Shown: positions 22,729-35,778 of the stretch, piece by piece
How positions within the stretch are numbered: position 1 is the first letter of the stretch
Layout: every line of letters begins with the position of its first letter
Assembly (NCBI RefSeq): GCF_029784155.1
Contig: NC_073692.1
Coordinates: 274,269,413-274,333,412 of the forward strand
Direction: 5' to 3'
DNA length: 64,000 nt
Source of the DNA: Uranotaenia lowii
Lineage: Eukaryota > Arthropoda > Insecta > Diptera > Culicidae
The notes under the pieces: model-generated
Seen by the model: only the letters and a program-made list of their open reading frames with translations
The model's database searches: none
What the model was told of the DNA's origin: nothing
Translations under genes and position numbers: made by a program

Positions 22729-24443
22729 CAGTAGACTGCCCCAAATTTGTATGGGAAATTTAAAACCTGTGAAATGTTATACGCTGCAGGCTAAAATTGA
22801 TCCTGGGCCTAGTACAAGATCTCATGCCAAATTTGGGCCAGATCGGACCACGGGAAGGGGTCGCTCAACGAGCTTGAAGTTTGTATGGGATTTTGAGACA
22901 TTTTGTTCGAGAGGAACATGAAAAACCAGTTTTTCATCGATAACTCTCCTTCGACCGATTTCTTTCAAAAACGGGTTTTCTTAAAGTCTAAATTATGACA
23001 AACATTTCATCTGAAGATTTTATTTCAATTAACGTTAAGATAAAAAAGTTATTAAGCTTCAAAAATTGGCTAACTTTTTTAAGGGTGATATTCATCAGTG
23101 TTCTAATGAGGCGACTAAACGTCCGACCAGAACACTCAATGTGAAATGCATGCCGTTTCGTCAAATAATGACCGATTTTAACCATTGTTGTTGTACTCGA
23201 TTGCAATTTTTCAAATATTTGAGATTGGATGATATTCACTTGATAGTTCGAAATGAAGTAAGGGCGGAAAAATGCTTGATAATTAAAAAAAAATTGCATA
23301 ACCACAGGGGCTTAGGAACATGACTGGACGATTTGTGAACAATAAAAAAACAGTTTTTCATCAATAACTTTGGTTCCCGTCGTCCGATCAAAAACAATTT
23401 TTCTAAAAGCCCAAATTATGATAAATATTTCATCCGAAAACTGCATTTCGATAAGAGTTAAAATAAAAAAGTTATTATGCTTCAAAAATGGGCTTACTTT
23501 TTTATGATGGTATTCATTATTGTTAATGAGGCGTCAATATGCTCGACCGCCCCGACTCATTGACAGTGATGAATATCATCCTATAAGAAAAAGCCGTTTT
23601 TGAAAGAAATCGGCCAACGGGAACTAAAGTTATTGATGAAAAACTGGTTTTTCATGTTTCTTCCGAGCAAAATATCTCGAAATCCCATACAAACTGCAAG
23701 CTCATTGAGCGACCCCTTCCTGTGGTCAGATCTGGCCCAAATTTGGCATGAGATCTTGTTCTAGGACTAGAATCAATTTTAGCCTGCAGCGCATAACATT
23801 TCACAGTTTTTGAATTTCCCATACAACTCTAAATATTGGCATCACAAATCGTCCAGTCATGTTCCTAAGCCCCTGTGGTTATGCAATTTTTTTTTAAATT
23901 GTCAAGCATTTTTCCGCCCTTACTTCTTTCCGAACTATAAAGTGAATATCATCCAATCTCAAATATTTGAAAAATTGCAATCGAGCACAATAACAATGTT
24001 TAAAATCGGTCATAATTTGAAACGGCATGCATTTCACATTGAGTGTTCTGGTCGGACATTTAGTCGCCTCATTAGAACACTGATGAATATCACCCTTAAA
24101 AAAGTTAGCCAATTTTCGAAGCTTAATAACTTTTTTATCTTAACTTTAATTGAAATAAAATCTTGGGATGAAATGTTTGTCATAATTTAGACTTTAAGAA
24201 AACCCGTTTTTGAAAGAAATCGGTCGAAGGAGACAAAAGTTTTCGACGAAAAACTGGTTTTTCATGTTCCTCTCGAACAAAATGTCTCAAAATCCCATAC
24301 AAACTTCAGGCTCGTTGAGCGACCCCTTCCCGTGGTCCGATCTAGCCCAAATTTGGCATGAGATCTTGTACTAGGCCCAGGATCAATTTTAGCCTGCAGC
24401 GTATAACTTTTTCAAAAGTCGGGTCATTTGAGGCAGTCTACTA
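22729..24443. mobile_element. Large palindromic foldback element with an internal related copy
   Basis: The ends CAGTAGACTGCC (22729) and GGCAGTCTACTA (ending 24443) lie between TA (or TATA) duplications. Long arms pair from both ends (about 22729-23335 with 23845-24443). The middle contains a further diverged inverted copy of the arm (about 23540-23840), so four related arm segments are nested. The paired open frames at 22988-23323 and 23810-24190 are simply the same arm read in opposite orientations. Tc1/mariner-type mobilisation is suggested by the TA. Confidence 0.7.
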
Positions 24444-24445
24444 TA

Positions 24446-26276
24446 CAGGCTTACTCTTTAATGATATCTTTAAAAATAATACTAACCTATAAATGTACAA
24501 AATAAAAAAAAATGAAATTTCGTATTAAACAACCCGTTCGCTTCTTATTGCTTCGATTTATTCAGGAGAGGTTTTTGTTTGCGTGCCTTTGCAAAAATAG
24601 ATATTTTAGGATTTTGAAATTATATTTTTACTATCCCTGAAAATTCCCACAAAAAAAACCAAATGATGCCTTTCAGAAACTTAACATAAAGGTAACGTAC
24701 GTACGAAATAACGTATGTATCCAATTATATCAGATCGCTATATATGCTGCTCAGAAAAAAACGGTTCTCTTTCTTAAAGGTCAAACGTCAAACATGTCAG
24801 AATGACATCAAAAAAAAAAATATTTATTTTTCATTAATTTTACAAGTTTTTTTTTTTAAATCAAGTCCTTAGAGATAATAAAAAACATCTCATGAAAAAA
24901 AAACTATCTTCATATTCGGAGTTAATCAACGTCAGCTCAAGAATTCCGAACTTCACGGAAATAGATGATTTTGTAGACATTGTAGACATGAACTTGGTAT
25001 CTAAGAGGTTGAAATTCTAATTTTTAAATTCATGGACACAAGTGCATGGGATGTTGAAATTGGTACATTCCCCATGAATCTGTTAGACTAGTTTTGAAAC
25101 AAAACGTTACAATTTTCTTCCGTGATTCCGCCACAAATACTTCACATGCAATTGCTTCACCTGGTGGCTTAACTTTGCCCACTGAAAAGACAGCGAAATT
25201 AACTCGCGGATTTTCATAATACCATTCCGGTAAACCTTGTTATGAAAAATTAGTTTCTCCGGCTCTTCTTCTTCCTGCTCGTGCTTTTCGTGCACCCCGG
25301 GCAGTCAAAGGTACATCGGTATCAGATTAGTCATTGCTGTGTGTAGCTATTTGCAAAACGTTGTGTGCGGTTCTCGCAGCTTTTTTCCAGCCAACCCTCA
25401 TCGCTCCCGCTAAGCTCCTCCCCGTGCTTGGCGCCATTTTCCCATTCGGATAGAACTGTGCTTCTAGAAAACTCCCTTCGGTAGAAAAAAAAAGATCTGG
25501 TGCTCTGGCTTAGGAAAACGTTTTTATTTTTTGCCTCCATTTCGACTAAAGGTACTTGCAACTGTTCGTTCTATTTCTTCACTCTCGTTGCAGCCACAGT
25601 AAATGTGAAATAGATAATTTACAAAGCGTTTTCCAGGTTGCCATGCAAGTTGCAGTTGTGCTCCGTTGCAGTATAATAGCTCTTTGCGCGAGAATTTTGT
25701 ATCTCTGTAGGTAACTCTGAAGCTGATGCCGGCATTTACCGCAAGCAAATTCTGCAGAAACGTTTCATCCCCAAAAGGAAAAGCTCTTCTCTGGGCCCAC
25801 GACGAAAAGACGAAACTAAAAAGCTGGCATTTGTCGCTTTTTGGGCAAACAACCGTTCGTCGTCGTGGTGTACCTTTTTGTTTCATTCACCTGCACGTTT
25901 CGAGGAGGGGTTTCTTGCAGTCTCAGCTTAACTAGTTGAGTTTGAATCAGTGCCGTAGATTTGTGATTTATTTTGGCATGAAACAGAATTGCAGTGATTC
26001 TGCGAAAGAGAAAGTTCCAAAAATGGATAAACTTTTTTTGTATTCTATTTTCATTTGAAACGGCAATAAGACAGAAAACCTTAATCACAAAAATGTTTTG
26101 ATTGAAGAAAATATCAATTGTACCACGAACGAACAGGAATCTCAGTGAAACATTTTGTTTCTTTGAAAAGATCTGATTTACTTGAAACTAAGGCTTACAT
26201 CTTTCAAGAGTATGATGGCAAGCATCTTATAAATTCTAAAATCGCTAACCCAAAGAAAGTTAGCTATGTATTCCTA
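24446..26276. other. No gene recognised; partly single-copy-looking DNA
   Basis: AT-rich to about 25100. From 25100 to 25930 composition is more balanced, with short open frames on both strands (for example 25524-25886 minus, 120 codons) that overlap each other antisense and show no domain. I cannot tell whether this is an exon or a promoter region of a host gene; no splice-bounded conserved frame was found. Confidence 0.4.
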
Positions 26277-26341
26277 GACCGTGATTTGATTTCATGACCT
26301 CTGTCTTAGAAGACTTGAACGCTATCCTCTAGATCACGGTC
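26277..26341 (-). other. tRNA-Arg-like pseudogene or SINE head
   Basis: On the minus strand GACCGTG (26341-26335) can pair perfectly with CACGGTC (26283-26277), an acceptor-stem arrangement like that of insect tRNA-Arg. In between are a D-arm-like CTAGAGGATAGCG and an anticodon-loop-like CTTCTAA (UCU). At 65 nt, with poor anticodon and T arms and no GTTCGA box, it is not a working tRNA. Confidence 0.5.
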
Positions 26342-26342
26342 G

Positions 26343-27055
26343 GACGCAAATTATAGAGATAACGCATAGTTACCTAGCGGGTGATTTTGTACTTGAGAAG
26401 GTTGAATCTATGAGGGATCTTGGCGTGATTCTGGACAAATCGCTCACGTTTAAGGATCACCTAGCTTTGACTGTGGCTAAAGCTAAAACAATACTAGGAT
26501 TCATCGTACGCCACACAAAAGGATTCAGTATCCACTCTAAAAGTACTTTACTGTTCACTGGTCCGTTCTGTTTTGGAGTATAATATCCAAATTTGGGCAC
26601 CTTCATCCATAGGCGGTATGAAGCTGCTAGAATCTGTCCAGAAACGTTTCCTGCGATATGCACTGCCGAACTTACCCTGGAACGAACCACAACGGCTTCC
26701 GCCTTACGACGATCGATGCGGAATCCTGAAAATCGAACCAATCGGATCTCGTGTATTACTCCTCCGGCGTGTATTCATCTTTGATATCTTATCTGGAAAC
26801 ATCGACAGTACCAACCTGATCGAAATGATACCATTCCATGTCCCCTCCCGCGCTTTGCACAATTACGAACCATTAAGGATGATGAATTACGGACGAAATG
26901 AATTTTATAACCCCTTTGATATTTCTTGTAAGCTTTTTAACCAAGTGTATTCATGTTTCGACTTTAATATAAGTAAGGATAGTTTTAAGCGTAGATTAAG
27001 AGAAATTCAGTCTGTGTGATATTGAGTTATCGTAGACCGTGAACAATAAATAAAT
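26343..27055 (+). pseudogene. 5'-truncated LINE reverse transcriptase C-terminus (Jockey/CR1-like)
   Basis: Translation from about 26380 gives VLEKVESMRDLGVILDKSLT and HLALTVAKAKTILGFIVRHT, the segment after the RT core. After a frame change near 26570 an open frame to 27019 begins MEYNIQIWAPSSIGGMKLLE, a close match to the ending common in Jockey- and CR1-group LINEs. The 3' end is an AATAAATAAATTATT tail near 27045-27060. The catalytic core is absent, as expected from incomplete target-primed reverse transcription. It starts directly beside a tRNA-like sequence. The clade is uncertain. Confidence 0.7.
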
Positions 27056-27059
27056 TATT

Positions 27060-27750
27060 ACAATCGATATCTGAAAACTATCATCTGGAGTTACTCAGAA
27101 CATTTCCGAGAAAAAAAAACGCTTAATCGAAAAAAGCTTCTTTTTTTGTAAACGAATGTCGACAATTAGTTTTTAATGTCAACAAGTAGGTATTTTACAT
27201 GCCTTAATAAAACCATTCGTAAAAAAAGCGGGTATTTACCCTCTTCATCCCCTAATGCGTCTATTTATATCAAATTTCTGCGAGATCAAATATCATGTTT
27301 GAGTTTATTAAACACTGAATGTGCCGGATGATGTCAAATGAAATTTTCAAAATTCAAATGATTATAACTCCTATTATAATTGGTTTTTCGCAAATTTTTC
27401 TACATGACAATATTTATTTTTAAAATATACGTATTTCTTTTCATTTTAATTTTTTTTTAAGTTTCAAGATTTCGGAAAACGGTTTACTGCCTGGGGTCAA
27501 ATGACCCCTAACACGCTAAAACTCTCTTATTTCTCAACTGATTTCTATAAAATTCATAGTCTTGGAAAGCTTGTAACGTTACTCAAATATGATTTTTGAA
27601 CAATATTCAGCTACAATCATTTGTTGTTCAGTTATTCAAAGTCGAGGATTTTTTTTTAAAAACATGCTTACGGGGAAAAGGCTGTAAGGCTGTAAGTAAG
27701 AAAATAATTTTTTTTGATGCCTGCGAAAACTGAAGTTGAAATTGTATGGA
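27060..27750. other. AT-rich DNA, nothing coding
   Basis: Poly-A/T-rich sequence. It contains the short palindromic phrase GGGGTCAAATGACCCC (about 27494), and a related GGGGTCATTTTTGA phrase lies inverted near 29370, so this may belong to an outer, decayed part of the palindrome that follows. Confidence 0.4.
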
Positions 27751-27770
27751 ATTTTTTTAAGTTTCTTTAT

Positions 27771-29269
27771 AAATTTGAACTTTTAGGTTTGTATGGGAAA
27801 ATTGAATATTTTGTACTGAAAAATCATTATCATTTTTGTTTCTTCTGTGGAACCGAGCCTGCTAATGGTTTTTGTGCCAATTTATAAATTTCTTACAGGA
27901 AATTTTCCGCTGAATAACTTTGTCGAATACTATAACTTCGTATCTTTTTAGACAAAAAAGTTATTAGCTCTTTAACAGGTGTATGTCTTTTTGGATTGAT
28001 AAACCATGAATTCAATTGACACCACTGCTTGTGCCCTACAAAGTATGGCATGAAAAGTGGTCTTGGAATACTTCGCCAGGCACCCAGCAGTGGTGTCAAT
28101 TGAATTCATGGTATATCAATCCAAAAAGACATAGGGGAGAGGAAGGCTATATGCGCATATTAAGGAAAGCACTCATTTTCTCCTATACTCCAAAAGATAG
28201 GAGTCTGAAAACTATATGCACATGAGCGGACATCTGTTTTATATACGTTAGTGAAATTTTTCTGTTAAAATCTCTTACAGTTTTTGTGAAAATAATTTTA
28301 TAATAAAAGAAGTCAAAATAGCCGATTTCCGAAACTGGCGGGCTAAATGCCCATATTTATGTTTTTAGCTATATTTCATTTACAATTGCAATATTTTGAA
28401 ATTATTTAACTGAAAATGGTAGAAACGGATGTTAAGCATACGTCAAGGCCGAAATTTTGGTGAAATTTTTTACATCACTAGTTCTTTTGCATGAAACATA
28501 GTTAAGTATGCCATATGGCCATATTTCAGGGTAATATTTTGTTCATATTGTATTTTTATCGGATCAGTAGGAAGTTCTTCTTTTTTCGCTGTAAGATCGT
28601 GATTTGAGCGTAGATTTCATGTTTAAATGATAGAAAGTAAAAAATGTATAAGACTAATCTATTTTTCTTGATATAGGCATTTAACCTACCTTGGTATGGG
28701 CATTCAGAACCTGTCTCTTATTCCAATATCTTATCATTTACAACTTTGCCAAAAGCTTCGATTTGTTGAATTTCCGATTTCCAGATGAATAAGAAAGAAA
28801 AACCACTAAAATTTTTGTTCACAGAATCTGTATGCACAATAATTAAAGTTCAATATATTATAACAAAACTGACTAAAATCTTGTTTGAATTTTTAAATTT
28901 TTTCGACTTTATATAATAATTTAATTTTTTTATGCCATGTGTTAAAAGCGTATTACCCTCAAACTGCACTAATTAGATATGATGAATCTCCAGCCATATC
29001 GTCAAACGGCTGTATGCGCATATTACCCAATATGCGCATATAGGAACACTTCCCCCTACACCTGTTATAGAGCTTATAACTTTTTAGTTTAAAATGATAC
29101 GAAGTTGTAATATTCGACAAAGTTGTTCAGCGGAAAATTTCCTGTAAGAAATTTATAAATTGGCACAAAAACCATTAGCAGGCTCGGTTCCACAGAAGAA
29201 ACAAAAATGATAATGATTTTTCAGTACAAAATATTCAAATTTCCCATACAAACCTAAAAGTTCAAATTT
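27771..29269. mobile_element. Palindromic foldback element interrupted by a MITE
   Basis: The left arm (27771-28028) is the inverse of 28088-28133 joined to 29059-29269. Matching phrases include TTTGAACTTTTAGG with CCTAAAAGTTCAAA and GACACCACTGC with GCAGTGGTGTC. The inner tip is a loop of about 60 bp at 28029-28087. The right arm is split at a TA by the MITE 28134-29056. No transposase is encoded; the small frames are arm translations. True outer ends were not resolved. Confidence 0.75.
28134..29056. mobile_element. MITE inserted at TA inside the palindrome
   Basis: The ends GGGGAGAGGAAGGCTATATG (28134) and the inverse of the right end, GGGGGAAGTGTTCCTATATG (29056), share a following CGCATATT. 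A TA duplication flanks it (28132-28133 and 29057-29058). Removing the 923 bp and one TA restores the palindrome arm exactly. The GGGGAGAG start resembles the MITE at 10139, suggesting a related superfamily. Confidence 0.8.
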
Positions 29270-29289
29270 ACTCATGTAAACGTTACTTA

Positions 29290-30152
29290 AAAATTCTGCA
29301 TAAAATCATGGAGGAGTTTTGGACCAAAACGAAGCTTTTAAGACCCCGGGGTTTGAGAAATTCAAAAATGACCCCAAATCGACTCAGTCTAATGGACAGT
29401 ATGCAAAGAGTTGTCAGTTGAATATAATGACAAAAAAGACGAATAATTAATTTAAAAAAAATGATAGATTGTGAAAGTTTATTAAAGCAAAATTGTAAGT
29501 GGTCTTATAATTTTGTGGAGAATATTGTAGGTTGTAGAGAATATGAAAAATAACAACATTTATCATGTAAATAACGATAATGTTTAACATTAATTTCGAA
29601 AGAACAAACTCATGATTGTTTCGTATTAAGATAAAGTATGTATAAAAGAGAATGTTCGAATAAACTATAGAATGTAGACTGGCAACCATTGAATTAAAAC
29701 AAGAGAGTTGAGCATGAGTGAAAAAAGCTCCTTTGAAGAAAGACCACAGATCACTGCGTTTCATGATTATGTTTGTATGTTATTAGAGAGTTTCTCTGGG
29801 ACTAAACGAATCGGGTTCGGTCAAGAAGAGTCAGTTAGTAAAGTGTTGTTGATATGCGCAGTTAATATTCTTGTGAGTAGTGTTGAAATTAATAGTTTTG
29901 GAAAGAAAAGGTGAAAATCGAGGCTCAACCAAATGCATCAGTCACGACAATTTTGTCGCGCCATTGTTTGTAAATTTTTAGTTGGATACGGTCATCCAAT
30001 TGAAGGATTTCCCAAAAACTTCTAAGGTGTATGATGTTGTTTGTAGAGTTTATAACTATGCATTAAAAAAAATAAGAACATCAATTTTTCAACCCTAAAG
30101 AAGGTTGATTTGATTTTGGTGGGAAGTGGTCTTAAAGTTTTGACCGACACTG
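29290..30152. mobile_element. Probable Tc1/mariner-type remnant, only the right end recognised
   Basis: The segment ends in GTTTTGACCGACACTG followed by TA (30153-30154); read inversely CAGTGTCGGTCAAAAC is a Tc1/mariner-style terminus, and it abuts the Helitron-like start. A left partner was not found. The forward frame of 68 codons at 29708 has no recognisable domain. The rest is AT-rich. Confidence 0.35.
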
Positions 30153-30657
30153 TATAAAAATGAATTTTTGTCTGTCTGTTCCCAATAGTATCGGAAACTA
30201 CTGAACCGATTTGCTATAAACTTGGCAGGTGGATTGGAGGTATTAGAGGCCGGGGAGGGTTCCTATAATAGTTTGAGATCCCTCCTCATTTCTGGATGGA
30301 AGGAAGGGGTCTCTCGAAGCAAAGACAAATGTTAGCATAGCTCAAGAACTGATCAAGCAAATTGAACCAATTTTGTAATGGGATATTATTTTGAATATTT
30401 TGTATGTATTATTTTTTGTATATTGTGATAAATAAAACAGAGACGCGAAAGAACTAGCTCAATATGTTAAATGCGTCTATAAAACTAAAAAAAAATATAA
30501 TCCCCCTTCCTCCTAACAGTAGGGTGATAGGAAGGGGTGGAGGCTTAAAGGGTGATACGGTCAAAATTTGGTCAAGGGGAAACGCGTGTAAATCGGTGAA
30601 ATCGTTCATTTAAAAAATAGAATTAAATTTCTTTTTCAAGTTTAATTAGTATAGAAT

Positions 30658-31832
<1,175 letters not shown>

Positions 31833-31924
31833 TCCAAATGAGGGGTGATTAGGTTTTTTAAATGCAAAATTGAAAGAAATACGTCAAGTTGATATTGACC
31901 AAATGGTGACCGTATCACGCTTTA

Positions 31925-33200
31925 CCTTACAATTTTTTACATAACTGATAAATTTGACATGGGAGGGTAATGAAATACGAGAAATGATTCTATGATTATG
32001 CAGACCCCGCCATTCTTCCAGTGGGGATAGAGGAAAGGAGAAGGGGGGCTTCCATATCGCTTTTATTGTATAACTCGAGAATTATTCGAGCAAACGTATC
32101 CAAATTTGGCTTGAAAGAGTAATTGGGTATGAGAAATTGTTGTATGAATGTTTGATACCCCTTCCCTTTTCCATTGGAAAAATAGAAAGGGGGAGGGGGC
32201 TCTCTTACAATTTTTAGCATACCTAAAAAACTTATCAAGCAAATGGAACCAAATTTGGTATGGGGAGATATTTGAATCCGAGAAATGTTACTATGATATT
32301 TTGACAACTCTCTGTTCTTGCAGTGGAAAATTTCTCATACAATTTTTACATCACTCGAGAACTTATCCAGCAAGTGGAACCAAATTTGTCTTGAGAGGGT
32401 ATTTGACTCTGAGGAATGTTTCTTTGAATATTTGGTACTACTGCTTCTTTCCAGTGGAGTGATAGGAAGGAAAGAGGAGGCTCCTCTATAATTTTTCGCA
32501 TTACTTAAGAATTTATCGAGGAAATGGAACCATATTTGGCATGGGAGGGTATTTGGATACGAGAAAAAGTCATATGCTTATTTTTAATTCCTTCCTCCTC
32601 CGATTGGGAATAAAGTTAGGGAAGAAGGAAGCTCCCATACAATTGTATTGCATAAACCAAGAACTTATCTTACAAATTGAACTAAATATGACATGGGAAA
32701 TCATTTGGGGACGAGGAATTCCAACACCACTTTTCTTCACACAAGGAGTACACAAAGGAAGGGCCCGCAATACAATTATCTTGGAGATTTAAATAAGCAA
32801 ATACATTTTAATTTGACATAGTATTCAAATACGAGATATGTTTCTATGAATGTTACAGACCCTTCTGCTTTGCAATGTGGAGAGGGGAGGGGTTGGAGGG
32901 AATTGTATTGCTTGAGAACTTATCAACCAAAAGAAACCAGATTTGAAAAGATAAGGTTTTTGATTACGAAAAATTGGGATATCTCCCTCTTTCCAGCAAT
33001 TGCAGATTGTAAAGGGAAAGGGGAGGGGGCTTCCATATAAGTTTTTGGCATAAATTGAGTACTTATCAAGCAATAGAGATAATATAGTATGATAGAGGTT
33101 GTTTGCGTACGAATTATTTGAGACCCTCACTTTAATCTCGAAAACTTATCAGATAAATGAAGCGAAATGTGACGTTGAGTCCTTCCTGCATTGAAAAAGG
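31925..33200 (+). repeat. Degenerate tandem array, unit about 145 bp, in the Helitron-like element
   Basis: Phrases of the type AAATTTGRCATGGGAGGGTA followed by TTTGAATACGAGAAATG recur at about 31958, 32100, 32250, 32381, 32531, 32681, 32807 and 32938, each followed by a GGGAG-rich block and an ACTTATCAAGCAAATGGAACC-like phrase. More decayed units precede the DD37E insertion (30150-30545) and continue to about 33200. Spacing is about 125-150 bp. The short frames here are repeat translations. Confidence 0.75.
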
Positions 33201-33462
33201 GAAAGGGTGAGGAATCCGTACCAATAAAATATACATTTCGGCATAGTTTAAGAATCAATGTGAAGCTAATTTAGAGATCAAGTTTCAGAAAATGAGATTA
33301 AATCATCTTTGTAGTGCAATTCAAAACTCCTCAAAAATCTCTGAAGTTCGAAAAATAAAAGATCTCATTTTTAAGTGATTTCTTCTGAATTATGATGAAA
33401 TTTGATAATTCAAACAAAAAAAAAATTCAAAAATTTCCTTAAATTTTATTTATTTTTGGAAG

Positions 33463-33490
33463 GTGTAGCAAAGCACACTGGGTCAGCTAG
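33463..33490 (+). other. Helitron 3' terminal hairpin and CTAG end
   Basis: Stem G463-C478, T464-A477, G465-C476, T466-A475, G468-C474 and C469-G473 (last three digits), with A467 bulged and an AAA loop. The terminal CTAG is 8 bases further on, followed by T. Confidence 0.65.
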
Positions 33491-34127
33491 TATTTATATA
33501 ATAATCATGATTAAAACTAATAAATATTTGAACAAAAATACTGACTATGGCATGTATAAAATTAAAACATCTTGAAAGTTTCATGATGATACTAGCAATA
33601 AAATAACATAATGTTTTCAATTTTTTCCACTCTTTCAGTTTTAATTTATTTTCATTTAGGATACAAAAAATTGCTGACACAACGCAGGAATTTAGTGGAA
33701 AAGTTTCAATGAAACAAATTTTAGCAACTTTAATTTGATGTTTTGCATGATGGGTTGTTTTTTCAAATATCTGTTTAATTATTGCATCAATAATTTTTAT
33801 TAATTCGATTACGAGCTGTAACCCTGAAATATTTGTAAAATAGCTTAAGCATGTCCAATTTCTGTTTCAATATCAAAATCTATCATTCAGCATTACATAA
33901 ACGAAGTGTTTGTTGCTTTGGCAGAACTCTCAGAATTGCCAAAAAATTATGAAATTGTACTATTTGTGGTTTGTCGATTTATTTTGTAAGAATTCACGCA
34001 TTCATACCACAATAAGCTGCAGAAAATTTGATCTAAAATGATTTTTTGTCATCCACTTCGACTTTACGTGAATTTTGTTTTTGATTATAGTCGGTTTAAC
34101 ATCTTTATGTCATACGCGACTTATATC
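33491..34127. other. AT-rich spacer, nothing recognised
   Basis: No coding motif or repeat is visible. It ends with the target-site copy AACGATGCAGT that flanks the I-type LINE. Confidence 0.5.
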
Positions 34128-34408
34128 AACGATGCAGTGGTCGTTCGGAGTTTAGCGTGTATGCGCATTGGAAGTTTTCATCTCGCGTAGTATAAAAAAT
34201 TTGAATTTTCGAAAAGCGTTTGGGTGGAAAAAGTGATTTCAAAGTTAATCGGAAGAGTTAAAAGGCTGACGCGTATAGTGATTAGTGAAATTCAACTGGG
34301 GAAGTGCTTATTTCCGATTCATTACGCCAATCGAAGGCGAAAGAGACGCCAGTGAAAATTTAAAAAGAGTGAGGTTAGAACAGGAAATGAAAGTATTACA
34401 AGATTAAG

Positions 34409-35767
34409 ATGGCTAGCAGCAAAGAAGACGATCCAGATGTGGATAGACCGGATCCGATTGTCGGAACCAGTTCCAGGGCGACTGTAAATGGAGGCACGGG
34501 TGCAAAACGAAATCCGAAAATCAATTATCAGTATGCAGTTAGCGATCAAGGTCCATATCGGGTATTCATAGAAGTTCTTGAGAAAACGGGCGACACTCAA
34601 ATCAACAAGTTAGCTCTCGCTAACTCGCTGCGCAAAATGATAATGTATAAAGCACACATCATAGATATGAAGAATATTGGAAGGCATAAAGTGATGGTTT
34701 ATCTCAACAGTTATATGATAGCTAATCGTCTCACTACTGATAGAGCACTGAATGAACTTAACTATCGGGCATACATTCCCCAGCACTTGGTAGCGGTTTC
34801 CGGAGTAATTGCAGGCGTACCTCTTGACATAACGGAGGAGGAGCTCTTGGACGGGATTGAATGTGAGTACCCCATTATTAAAATTCAACGCCTGACCCGC
34901 TGGGTCAACGAGGAAAAAGGAAAAGAACCTACACAACGGGTAAGTGTAGTGTTTAGAGCTAATAAGCTACCGCAATCTGTGAAGGTATTCCACTGCTCAG
35001 TAAACGTACGATCCTTCTACCGAAAAACAGTTATATGCATGAATTGTCTGCGTTACAATCACCGCACAGAGAATTGTAAAAGCAGGAAGAGATGCAATAA
35101 TTGTACTAAAATTCATGAGACAGCAGAAGAGTTTGATAATTGTACCCAAGAAACAAAATGTTTCCACTGTCGAACGAATCACGCTAGCGCTGACCCTAAG
35201 TGCCCCGAAAGGACGAGACAAAATAACATGCAAGCCATCTTAGCACGTACCAATCTGACCGTAGTCGAAGTATTTGAAAGATACCCGATCAAAACCCAAA
35301 ACCAGTACGAGGCACTAGTAGAATCTTCCCTAGAGCCAACACCAGAGGAGTCTTATGCTAATATGACGGCAGGAAAGTATATACAACGGAACAAGGAACC
35401 CCGAGGAGCTATCCGGCGCAAGAGAGAAGCGGAGAAAAAATCTCAGATTATTAGTGACACAGTCCACGTGTTCCAAGGAAAGAAGAAACAGGCTAACGAG
35501 GAACGAAACAACGGAGTAGGGTTGTTCAACAAGTTTAGGAGCACCGAAGCAGAACGATTCATAGAAAATCTGAGAAAGGAACAACAAAGTAAGGGATACC
35601 CTACCGAAGCCATGGAGGAAGCAGAGGACATCCCTTCTTCCAGCAAACAACAGAAACTTAATGAAAACCAGCGAGAAAACTTTTCTAATTTTGTTACTAG
35701 TATGATCGACAGAGGTAAGATAAATCCTAATAGTTTAGAGTTCATCAATCACAAGCAATGTAAATAA
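34409..35767 (+). CDS. I-element ORF1 (gag-like RNA-binding protein)
   Basis: 452 codons, no interruptions. Three zinc knuckles lie in a row at about residues 210-262: CMNCLRYNHRTENC (CX2CX4HX4C), CNNCTKIH...DNC and CFHCRTNHASADPKC, the arrangement known for I-factor ORF1. The N-terminal part holds an RRM-like fold (VSGVIAGVPLDITEEELLDG, about residues 131-150). The C-terminus is charged and probably disordered. The protein should package element RNA into particles with ORF2 protein. The first ATG (34409) is used; the stop TAA at 35767 is 11 bp before the ORF2 ATG, so ORF2 is probably translated by reinitiation or read from the same RNA. Confidence 0.85.
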   Translation: MASSKEDDPDVDRPDPIVGTSSRATVNGGTGAKRNPKINYQYAVSDQGPYRVFIEVLEKTGDTQINKLALANSLRKMIMYKAHIIDMKNIGRHKVMVYLNSYMIANRLTTDRALNELNYRAYIPQHLVAVSGVIAGVPLDITEEELLDGIECEYPIIKIQRLTRWVNEEKGKEPTQRVSVVFRANKLPQSVKVFHCSVNVRSFYRKTVICMNCLRYNHRTENCKSRKRCNNCTKIHETAEEFDNCTQETKCFHCRTNHASADPKCPERTRQNNMQAILARTNLTVVEVFERYPIKTQNQYEALVESSLEPTPEESYANMTAGKYIQRNKEPRGAIRRKREAEKKSQIISDTVHVFQGKKKQANEERNNGVGLFNKFRSTEAERFIENLRKEQQSKGYPTEAMEEAEDIPSSSKQQKLNENQRENFSNFVTSMIDRGKINPNSLEFINHKQCK

Positions 35768-35778
35768 AATATAATACT

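Noticed and set aside
22988..24190. Frames of 85-126 codons that look mutually conserved
   Set aside because: They are the two arms of one palindrome read in opposite directions, so the similarity is structural.
25107..25935. Overlapping frames suggesting a host exon
   Set aside because: Sense and antisense frames overlap with no recognised domain or splice pattern; left as unassigned.
26277..26341. Functional tRNA-Arg gene
   Set aside because: Too short, weak anticodon and T arms, and no proper B box despite a perfect acceptor stem.
29708..29914. 68-codon frame as a small host gene
   Set aside because: No motif, AT-rich context, and it ends beside a Tc1-like terminus.
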